From: Enterococcus timonensis | GTDB lineage: Bacteria > Bacillota > Bacilli > Lactobacillales > Enterococcaceae | DNA: 64,000 nucleotides | Direction of reading: 5' to 3' | NCBI RefSeq assembly: GCF_900104595.1 | Contig: NZ_FNVY01000002.1 | Location: 124,001-188,000, forward strand | Shown here: in pieces, positions 58,082 to 64,000 of the stretch | How positions within the stretch are numbered: position 1 is the first letter of the stretch | Layout of the letters: every line of letters starts with the position of its first letter | Position numbers and translations under genes: made by a program | Notes under the pieces: generated by a model | What the model was told of the DNA's origin: nothing | Seen by the model: only the letters and a program-made list of their open reading frames with translations | Database searches by the model: none

Positions 58082-58102
58082 GTACACAATTTAATTGTGT
58101 AC
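58082..58102. promoter_or_regulatory. OhrR operator
   Basis: GTACACAATT (58082-58091), one central T, and AATTGTGTAC (58093-58102) form a perfect 21-nt palindrome containing the core ACAATT...AATTGT of known OhrR sites. It lies 26 nt before the ohrR start, consistent with autoregulation. Confidence 0.8.
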
Positions 58103-58129
58103 GTCAATAATAAATGCTCAAAATTTTCG

Positions 58130-58160
58130 CAAAAAAAATGTCGACAGTTAAGCGACATTT
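58130..58160 (-). terminator. Terminator region between the radical SAM operon and ohrR
   Basis: On the minus strand AATGTCG (58159-58153) pairs with CGACATT (58143-58137) and is followed by a T run (58136-58130). It should end the PAP2-radical SAM transcript before the ohrR promoter. Confidence 0.65.
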
Positions 58161-58205
58161 TTGAAGCATGTTATTGAGCTAATTTAAAAAATTTTTTGAC
58201 TGTTT

Positions 58206-59159
58206 TTAAGCGGTGGTGCGGACGTTTTTAGTACCTTGAAAAGTTTTACGTTGAGCCATTTCTTGATCAATCGCATTTAACACTTCCCATTTTTTTAGCG
58301 ACCAAGTAGGACCAATTAAATTTTCCCGCGGCGCATCGCCAGTAAGACGATGAATGGTAATTTCAGGAGGAATCATTTCTAACTGATTACAAATTAGTTG
58401 GACGTATTGATCTTGAGTCATGAGTTTTAAGCGACCTTCGCGATAATCTTTCACCATGCGAGTTTTGGTCATTAAATGCAAAAGGTGCAATTTAACGCCT
58501 TGAATATCAGAATCAAGGACCATGCGCCGAACATTTTCTTCCATCATAGGAATCGTTTCGCCAGGTAATCCATTAATTAAATGCACGCAGACGCGAATAT
58601 TTTTAGCGCGTAATTTTTCAACGGCGGTTAAAAAAGTTTGATAATCATGGGCGCGATTAATCGTATCGCTAGTGGATTGAAAAGTAGTTTGTAAGCCCAG
58701 TTCCACCCATAAATATAACCGCTCGTTGAGTTCGGCTAAATAGTCAATCGTTTCATCAGGCAGGCAATCGGGTCGGGTGCCAATGGAAAGACCAACCACG
58801 CCAGGTAAATTGACCACTTGCTCATAACGTTGTCTTAAAACTTCAACGGGTGCATGAGTGTTAGTAAAATTTTGGAAATAAACAATATATTTTTTTGTGT
58901 CGGACCATTTGTGGTGCAAAAATTCAACTTCTGTTTCAAATTGTTGGGCAAAAGGCGCGCTAGGAGCCATAATAAAATCGCCAGAACCGGAGACGCTGCA
59001 AAAAGTACAACCGCCAGTTGCTACCGTACCGTCGCGATTTGGGCAATCAAAGCCGCCGTCAATGGGCACTTTGAAAGTTTTTTCGCCAAACACGTGACGC
59101 AATTCATAATTCCAAGTGTGATATCGTTTGGTGGGGTCATCGCTATAAGGGAAATTCAT
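58206..59159 (-). CDS. Radical SAM protein, TIGR01212/YtqA family
   Basis: The 317-residue protein has an unusual wide cluster motif: Cys in FDCPNRDG, then CTFC in GGCTFCSVSG, matching the TIGR01212 (YhcC/YtqA) family rather than the standard CxxxCxxC. Further features are GLSIGTRPDCLPDE and CVHLINGLPGET in the TIM-barrel. It binds a 4Fe-4S cluster and SAM; the substrate is not known to me, though relatives are linked with tRNA modification. Its ATG overlaps the stop of the PAP2 gene by 4 nt. Confidence 0.88.
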   Translation of the reverse strand: MNFPYSDDPTKRYHTWNYELRHVFGEKTFKVPIDGGFDCPNRDGTVATGGCTFCSVSGSGDFIMAPSAPFAQQFETEVEFLHHKWSDTKKYIVYFQNFTNTHAPVEVLRQRYEQVVNLPGVVGLSIGTRPDCLPDETIDYLAELNERLYLWVELGLQTTFQSTSDTINRAHDYQTFLTAVEKLRAKNIRVCVHLINGLPGETIPMMEENVRRMVLDSDIQGVKLHLLHLMTKTRMVKDYREGRLKLMTQDQYVQLICNQLEMIPPEITIHRLTGDAPRENLIGPTWSLKKWEVLNAIDQEMAQRKTFQGTKNVRTTA

Positions 59160-59821
59160 CGTTTCATCTTCTTTTTCAAAGGATTTTTAAAACGTTCAAT
59201 AAAGGCGTAACGATAGTAAAGAGGATACGTTGCACAAAGCCAAGTCGCGCCAAAGAGGTAGCCGCCGATAATGTCACTTGGATAATGGACGCCTAAATAA
59301 ATTCGCGAAAGACCGATTAATAAAATCACCACGCCAAAAAATATTTGCAAAGTACGTTGTAAATAGTGATTACTAGAAATTTTTGGCGCTAAAATAGCTA
59401 AGGTGCCAAATAAAAGGAGCGATCCGGTGGCATGGCCCGAGGGAAAACTGAGGGAAGTTTCAGTCACTAGATGGACTAAATCTGGCCGTGGTCGTTGGTA
59501 GACGAGTTTTAATAAATGATTAACGAGTCCCGCGCCAACAACAATGTTAAAGCCTAACCATAAAGTAGCGATATATTCTTTTTGTAAAAGGAAAAAAAGC
59601 ATAAAAGCCGCCGTGATAATCGAAAGTGGGACCGGATTAGCAAATTGCGTAATCCATTTGAAAAAAGTTGTGACTGCATCAGGCAGCTGGCCGCGAATAA
59701 AATTTTGCACGGGTTGATCGAAAAATAGCCACTCGTCGTAAAATTTCACCAAGTAACCGAGAAAAACAAAAATCAAAGCTAAAGTAGACGCGGTGGAAAA
59801 ATATTTTTGAGAATTTTTCAT
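59156..59821 (-). CDS. PAP2-family membrane phosphatase
   Basis: This 221-residue protein has about six membrane segments and the three phosphatase motifs KLVYQRPRP, PSGHATGS, and SRIYLGVHYPSD. Such enzymes dephosphorylate undecaprenyl pyrophosphate, phosphatidate or phosphatidylglycerol phosphate at the outer face of the membrane; which one applies here cannot be told. It is translationally coupled to the radical SAM gene downstream. Confidence 0.9.
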   Translation of the reverse strand: MKNSQKYFSTASTLALIFVFLGYLVKFYDEWLFFDQPVQNFIRGQLPDAVTTFFKWITQFANPVPLSIITAAFMLFFLLQKEYIATLWLGFNIVVGAGLVNHLLKLVYQRPRPDLVHLVTETSLSFPSGHATGSLLLFGTLAILAPKISSNHYLQRTLQIFFGVVILLIGLSRIYLGVHYPSDIIGGYLFGATWLCATYPLYYRYAFIERFKNPLKKKMKR

Positions 59822-59857
59822 AAAAGTCCTTTCTGAAACTAACTGTAGTCATTATAA

Positions 59858-59890
59858 CAAAAAAAGCGCCAGTCAGAAATGACCGACGCT
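59858..59890 (-). terminator. Terminator of the DUF1700-DUF4097 operon
   Basis: On the minus strand AGCGTCGGTCA (59890-59880) pairs, with mismatches, with TGACTGGCGCT (59875-59865) and is followed by a T run to 59858. Confidence 0.75.
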
Positions 59891-59897
59891 GTTTATT

Positions 59898-61019
59898 TTA
59901 TTCGTTGGAGCTTTCAGTTATTGCAGAAGATTGAGATTGGTTTTCATCAACACTTTCTTGAACAGTGTTTTCATCATCATCGTAGTCTTCATGGTAATCA
60001 TCATCGTTAGCTTCATCATAATCATCATCAAAAGCTTCGTCATAGTAACCTCCGTAACTGTCTAAATTAATATCGCCAAGGGTAGTGTTTAGTTGCCAGA
60101 GATATTTTGTTTCGCTATTGCCAAATTCTTTCTGGTCGAACAAACTAATTTGGCCAGCGTCACTTTTTGCGACGATTTTAGTTTCGGTAGGTTTTTCATT
60201 AAAGTTACCATAAATGCTACCATGGGTCACAGTCAAATCTAAGTTGCCCATAATCCCATCAGAAAGATTTACACCCACTGATTGACCGTCTAAAGAAAAT
60301 TCGCCGGTATAGTTCCCTAAAGTGATATCGCCTTTTGTTAGGGTAGTGGCAATTTTTTTGGTGGAGACATTTTGCAAATTCAAATTTAAATTGTCTCCAG
60401 TAACTGTTCCTTGATCAACTTTGACAGAAGACAATTCTAAAAATCCAGATTTGGCATTGGCATTTAGAGATTTAATGACAGAATTTTGCAGGGAAACGTT
60501 TGACTCATCGCCACTAGTAGAAAATTCATCCACAGTCAGGTTATAAAGATTAATCACTTCATTGTAAGAGGAAACGTCTAAACTTTCTAAACTCAGATCA
60601 GAAACGTAACCATTTGAACCAATTAAATGTAAATGTTTAACGGATGCTGGAATTTCAATAGTAAATTCTTGTTGTTGTATGACTCCGTCATTGATAGTGT
60701 TTAATGCTTTCTCAGCGGTGTCGTTGGTGGCAGTAGCAACTGTCAGTTGGTCATTTTTTAAATCAGCAGAAAGCGTCGTTTGACCAAGATCTAAATAACT
60801 GGCGCTAACTTTCACTTCATCGCTACTGCCAGCGACTAATTGGTAATAAAATTTCGTATTAACATCAATGGTTAAAGTATCGCTCTTTAAAGGAAATGAT
60901 TCCGCATAAACGGTCGTTACGTCTTCTTTAGCGCCGGTAAAAGTGAAAGCCGCAATAAGTGCACCAACGACAATAAAAATCATACTAACGATTAGTAAGG
61001 CTAAACTTGATTTTTTCAT
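59898..61019 (-). CDS. DUF4097 beta-strand repeat protein (envelope associated)
   Basis: The 373-residue protein has one N-terminal membrane segment (about residues 4-27), then a long outward-facing beta-strand-repeat region of the DUF4097 type (about 60-320, with recurring short polar strands such as NLNLQNVSTKK and GDITLGNYTGEF). It ends in a strongly acidic tail rich in Asp, Glu and Tyr (about 318-350) and Ser/Gln. Enterococcal LiaX, which senses antimicrobial peptides, shares the DUF4097 fold, but this protein's N-terminus and partner differ. It overlaps the DUF1700 gene by 4 nt. Confidence 0.82.
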   Translation of the reverse strand: MKKSSLALLIVSMIFIVVGALIAAFTFTGAKEDVTTVYAESFPLKSDTLTIDVNTKFYYQLVAGSSDEVKVSASYLDLGQTTLSADLKNDQLTVATATNDTAEKALNTINDGVIQQQEFTIEIPASVKHLHLIGSNGYVSDLSLESLDVSSYNEVINLYNLTVDEFSTSGDESNVSLQNSVIKSLNANAKSGFLELSSVKVDQGTVTGDNLNLNLQNVSTKKIATTLTKGDITLGNYTGEFSLDGQSVGVNLSDGIMGNLDLTVTHGSIYGNFNEKPTETKIVAKSDAGQISLFDQKEFGNSETKYLWQLNTTLGDINLDSYGGYYDEAFDDDYDEANDDDYHEDYDDDENTVQESVDENQSQSSAITESSNE

Positions 61020-61720
61020 TTGGCACCTCTCATAACTCGGCGATTAAAAGCCCAGTAGTTGCGGTTGGCTTGCGTTAAAAATTTGGTCACTGCTTGTCCA
61101 ACTAAGAGGCCCAGTAAACCTAAACCAAATAATCCTATACAAATGCCAAGTTGGAAAAGGGCAACGGACATGGAAGAGACGGTGAAAAATAAAAATATAC
61201 CAATAAGTGGGGCTGAAAGTAGACAAGTCACTATTAACCATGCGCCAACTAGAAGTAAAAAGACGCTAATGACTACCCAAATCATCACAAAAAGATTAAA
61301 TAAGACTAAGCATAATTTAACTAAAAAATTGCTGGATTGACGAGATGTATTTTGTCGGCAATAATTTTGAGATTCTTGGTCATCTTCTTGAACGTCTTCT
61401 TGATAAGGATTTTCTTCAGCGTGACCAGAAGTGTAATCATGTTTATCAAAACGTGGTCCCTGATAATCGCGGGGGGAGAATTCTTGCCACCCATTGCGAT
61501 AGATTTTTTTCTCCTCAAAAGAAAGATTGAAGCTAGAAAGAATTTCAGTGGCGATGTCTTTTGGTTTCCCTAAATTTTTTGCTATTAATTCCTCAGCTTG
61601 TCCGGTAGCTTTTCCTTCTTGAAAAAGTTGGGCATAGGAGGCTAAAATTTCATCTTTTTTTTCTGGCGCAAGAGGTTTTAAATAAATCGCCAGTTCCGTT
61701 AAAAAATGTTCTTCATTCAT
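61016..61720 (-). CDS. DUF1700 (HAAS) membrane protein
   Basis: The N-terminal helical HAAS domain (about residues 1-70, FLTELAIYLKPLAPEKKDEILASYAQLFQEG by position) is followed by a charged linker rich in Glu, Asp and Tyr, then three hydrophobic segments from about residue 130. DUF1700 proteins are usually encoded between a PadR regulator and a DUF4097 protein and are thought to act as membrane-bound partners in envelope stress control. Here no PadR gene precedes it: the upstream 371 nt carry only its promoter and the lysM gene's control region. Confidence 0.8.
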   Translation of the reverse strand: MNEEHFLTELAIYLKPLAPEKKDEILASYAQLFQEGKATGQAEELIAKNLGKPKDIATEILSSFNLSFEEKKIYRNGWQEFSPRDYQGPRFDKHDYTSGHAEENPYQEDVQEDDQESQNYCRQNTSRQSSNFLVKLCLVLFNLFVMIWVVISVFLLLVGAWLIVTCLLSAPLIGIFLFFTVSSMSVALFQLGICIGLFGLGLLGLLVGQAVTKFLTQANRNYWAFNRRVMRGAK

Positions 61721-61750
61721 GGGCGGACTCCTTTTTTATTTTGTATCTTC

Positions 61751-61779
61751 ACTATAGGAAGAAATTCAGCAAAAAACAA
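61751..61779 (-). promoter_or_regulatory. Promoter of the DUF1700-DUF4097 operon
   Basis: On the minus strand TTGTTT (61779-61774), a 17-nt spacer and TATAGT (61756-61751) lie about 30 nt before the DUF1700 start; AAAGGAG is its ribosome site. Confidence 0.55.
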
Positions 61780-61796
61780 GAGGTTTTAGCGAAAAT

Positions 61797-62091
61797 CAGT
61801 CTAAGGTAAAGCGCGCTCTCCGCCTTAAGACTGAGAAAAAATTCGCAAAAAAAGCGAACAAAAATCATTTGTCACCAATTTGTAATATGAATGGTCATTT
61901 TAAGATAACAGGCTATTTAAAAAAATGGCGTTGAAACAAGGTGTAATCGTCGAAAAAAAACAAGTGATTTACCAATGTTACAGGCAGTTTAAATCGTGCT
62001 TGTTCCCCTCTAGTCTTGCTTTAATAAATGGCGGATTCGGGCTATAATTGTATTAGTTAAGAAAAGTTTAAATTCAGAAAGTGAGAAGCGT
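61797..62091 (+). promoter_or_regulatory. Upstream region of the LysM glucosaminidase gene
   Basis: No gene is present. A bulged stem CAGTCTAAGG with CCTTAAGACTG lies at 61797-61834. At 61870-61886, TGTCAC-N5-TGTAAT matches the WalR box (TGTWAH-N5-TGTWAH) with one mismatch. A -10 TATAAT is at 62043-62048 with only a weak -35, as often seen at activated promoters. Control of this peptidoglycan hydrolase by WalRK is therefore plausible. Confidence 0.45.
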
Positions 62092-63567
62092 ATGAATCGT
62101 TTAGATATCCCTCGAAAATATTCACGGCGTCAGCTGCAACAAAAAAATAAGCGCGCCCAGCTTAAAAAAAATATTGCGCTAACTAGTTCGACATTGGCTT
62201 TAGCAGGGGTTTGTTTACCGCTAGCTAATGTTACTCAAGTTTCCGCCGATTCCATTGCACCAGCTGCTAGTTTTTCTGCCAATAATCAACAAGCCTTCAT
62301 CGAGATGGTGGCAAGTTACGCGGCGAAATGTGCCAATCAAAATGATTTGTACGCTTCGATTATGATTGCCCAATCGATCTTAGAAAGTGGTTGGGGAACA
62401 AGCCAACTTGCCTCTAGTCCGAACTTTAATTTATTTGGCATTAAAGGAAGTTATCAAGGGCAAACAGTTTATATGAATACCCAAGAGTGGATCAATGGTC
62501 AGTATGTGACTAAATATGAACCATTTAGAAAATATCCATCTTATTACGAAAGTTTCCAAGATAATGCCAACGTGTTAAAAACGACGCGCTTTGGTAGCGG
62601 CCCTTATTTTTATGCTGGCGCTTGGAAAAGTAATACGAATAATTATCAAGAGGCGACGCTTTTTCTTACTGGGCGTTACGCCACTGATCCAAGTTATAAT
62701 GTAAAATTAAATAATTTAATTGTCCGTTATAATTTAACTCAATATGATACGCCAAGTACAAATCCTGGGGGCAATACAAACCCAGGAAACGGTGGTGGTT
62801 CAAGTAGTAGCCAAACACCCATTTATTATACAGTGAAATCGGGCGACGGCTTGTGGCGGATTGCTCAAAATCATGGCGTGACCATTGCGCAATTACAACA
62901 ATGGAATCATTTAACGAGCGAAATGATTCATCCAAATCAAAGATTAATTGTCGGCTATCAAGCGATCAGTAATCCAGAAACTAGCACCCCAGAAACAAAT
63001 GTCCCTGAACAAGGCGGTAATGCGACTTCGCAAAATTATACTGTAGTTCGCGGCGATTCGTTATGGGCGATTGCACAAAAATTTGGCACGAGCATTAATC
63101 AAATTAAAACTTGGAATAATTTATCTAGCGATATGATTCATCCAGGCGATGTTCTTATTGTAGGTCAAAGTGCAGGTTCAACGACGCCAAATCCATCTAC
63201 GCCAGCACCATCGACACCAAATCCTTCGACACCATCGACGCCAGCACCAAGTCAAACGACTTACACAGTCAAAGCTGGCGATGGCTTATGGCGGATTGCT
63301 CAAAATCATGGTGTGTCCGTAGCTCAGTTGAAACAATGGAATCATTTATCTAGTGATATGATTCATCCAGGCGATGTTCTGGTGGTTAGCCAAAGCGCTG
63401 GTTCAACGACGCCAACTCCAACGCCAAGTGCTACTTATAGCGTAAAATCTGGCGATACACTTTGGGCCATTGCGCAAAAAGCTGGAATTTCAGTGGATCA
63501 ACTAAAAAGTTTAAATCAATTAACAACTAATACGATTTATGTCAATCAAGTTCTAAAATTAAGCTAA
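62092..63567 (+). CDS. Secreted N-acetylglucosaminidase with four LysM modules
   Basis: The protein cleaves peptidoglycan glycan strands and probably serves in daughter-cell separation or wall turnover. A long basic N-terminus precedes a signal peptide cleaved after about VSA52. A GH73 glucosaminidase domain (about 66-215) has the catalytic Glu98 in SILESGWGTS. LysM modules start near residues 245, 315, 390 and 448, separated by Ser/Thr/Pro/Asn-rich linkers, and bind the wall. Modules 1 and 3 are close copies, suggesting internal duplication. The stop codon directly abuts IS1380 copy 3. It resembles enterococcal AtlA-type autolysins but is smaller. Confidence 0.92.
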   Translation: MNRLDIPRKYSRRQLQQKNKRAQLKKNIALTSSTLALAGVCLPLANVTQVSADSIAPAASFSANNQQAFIEMVASYAAKCANQNDLYASIMIAQSILESGWGTSQLASSPNFNLFGIKGSYQGQTVYMNTQEWINGQYVTKYEPFRKYPSYYESFQDNANVLKTTRFGSGPYFYAGAWKSNTNNYQEATLFLTGRYATDPSYNVKLNNLIVRYNLTQYDTPSTNPGGNTNPGNGGGSSSSQTPIYYTVKSGDGLWRIAQNHGVTIAQLQQWNHLTSEMIHPNQRLIVGYQAISNPETSTPETNVPEQGGNATSQNYTVVRGDSLWAIAQKFGTSINQIKTWNNLSSDMIHPGDVLIVGQSAGSTTPNPSTPAPSTPNPSTPSTPAPSQTTYTVKAGDGLWRIAQNHGVSVAQLKQWNHLSSDMIHPGDVLVVSQSAGSTTPTPTPSATYSVKSGDTLWAIAQKAGISVDQLKSLNQLTTNTIYVNQVLKLS

Positions 63568-64000
63568 CCTGAATAATTCATAGCCTTAATTTTTTTGAAT
63601 AGTTATTTAAAAAAAACGGACGTTTCTTTAAACGTTCTCTCTATTTCTAACAAAATTTAATTTTTTGTTCTACTTTTCTTGGCTATTGCTATTAAAGTGA
63701 AAGTCAATTCAGTTTTTTGGCAGACTCCACCCCTTTGATTTTTCATCCTTTTTTTCTAAGGTTAGGAAGGATTTATTGGCACCGCCTTAGGCGCCTGAAA
63801 ATTGCATAGAATTCGTTTTGTTGCACATGATAGCTTGATAATTTAAGGTATATTTTTCTGGCTGTTTGAACAAGTTTTCCAGCAATTTTAAGAAAATGTA
63901 AACGAATCGTCTGGATAGTCATTCCTTGGTCTATTTTTTTGAATGCAATCGTTTTTAAAAAATTAACAAGGTTGTAAGCAAGAACGCTTATCATCATTCT
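63568..64000 (-). mobile_element. IS1380-family insertion sequence, copy 3 (cut by window edge)
   Basis: The element begins with CCTGAATAATTCATA at 63568, the base after the lysM gene's stop codon, and continues past the window. The distance from end to transposase stop (205 nt) equals that in copy 1, and it has the same orientation. The right end and target duplication are not visible. Confidence 0.92.
63773..64000 (-). CDS. IS1380-family transposase, C-terminal part (copy 3)
   Basis: The last 74 or so residues match copies 1 and 2 exactly (MMISVLAYNLVNFLKTIAFK to FRRLRRCQ). The catalytic residues lie outside the window, so integrity of this copy cannot be judged. Confidence 0.9.
   Translation of the reverse strand, partial: RMMISVLAYNLVNFLKTIAFKKIDQGMTIQTIRLHFLKIAGKLVQTARKIYLKLSSYHVQQNEFYAIFRRLRRCQ

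Noticed and set aside
58057-58158. N-terminal extension of ohrR
   Set aside because: It would translate across the operator and a terminator; no ribosome site precedes the upstream start.

Overview
The window looks like a chromosomal segment from a low-G+C Firmicute of the order Lactobacillales, most probably Enterococcus or a close relative. The basis is protein similarity recognised by eye (GuaA, CoaA, the ribosomal proteins, EcfA1/A2/T), the pdp-deoC-cdd / BMP transporter / deoB-PNP block upstream of gpmA and the str operon, strong AGGAGG ribosome sites, and GTG/TTG starts. Species cannot be assigned from the sequence alone. No rRNA or tRNA gene and no CRISPR array was seen.

Layout. 1-2170: insertion-sequence debris, namely an IS3-family element cut by the window edge (orfA frameshifted, with an intact A-AAA-AAC slip site) and an ISL3-family element of foreign-looking composition. 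2246-6612: guaA and coaA on the minus strand, then an SGNH hydrolase and an RsmC-like methyltransferase. 6613-17393: a nucleoside uptake and salvage region: pdp, deoC, cdd, a BMP-type nucleoside ABC importer (lipoprotein, ATPase, two permeases), deoB and two purine nucleoside phosphorylases. 17409-20424: a two-gene carbohydrate cluster (DUF2264 protein plus GH88 hydrolase) behind a near-consensus cre site. 20440-23660: an array of palindromic repeats, then gpmA, a catalytically degenerate serine-recombinase-like protein, a formate/nitrite channel and rpiA, all on the minus strand. 23780-25451: IS1380-family copy 1. 25579-30220: the str operon (rpsL, rpsG, fusA, tuf). 30327-37516: an ABC exporter and a complete branched-chain amino acid ABC operon (livJHMGF) ending in a CBS-ACT protein. 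37531-39202: IS1380 copy 2, inverted relative to copy 1. 39330-53570: the S10-spc-alpha ribosomal superoperon with secY, adk, infA and rpoA. 53683-56977: the ECF module ecfA1-ecfA2-ecfT and truA. 56992-57219: two more palindromic repeats. 57222-61720, minus strand: ohr-ohrR with its operator, a radical SAM protein with a PAP2 phosphatase, and a DUF1700-DUF4097 pair. 62092-63567: a secreted glucosaminidase with four LysM modules. 63568-64000: the start of IS1380 copy 3.

How it works together. Nucleosides enter through the BMP importer and are split by Pdp, PunA and DeoD. Cdd deaminates cytidine. DeoB isomerises the pentose 1-phosphates and DeoC cleaves deoxyribose 5-phosphate, feeding central metabolism, where RpiA and GpmA act. 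Most of the right half is translation machinery under growth-rate control.

Most unusual: a family of six ~110-nt imperfect palindromes (5052-5161, 20440-20780, 56992-57219) whose stem sequences differ while base pairing is kept. The close neighbours are separated by exactly 8 nt in an ACC-N8-GG junction and repeat with a 116-118 nt period. Second is the serine-recombinase homologue at 21591-22148: all four classical catalytic residues are replaced while its DNA-binding helix-turn-helix is intact, and it sits 11 nt behind a formate/nitrite channel gene. Three copies of one IS1380 element also bracket the str and S10-alpha ribosomal operons.
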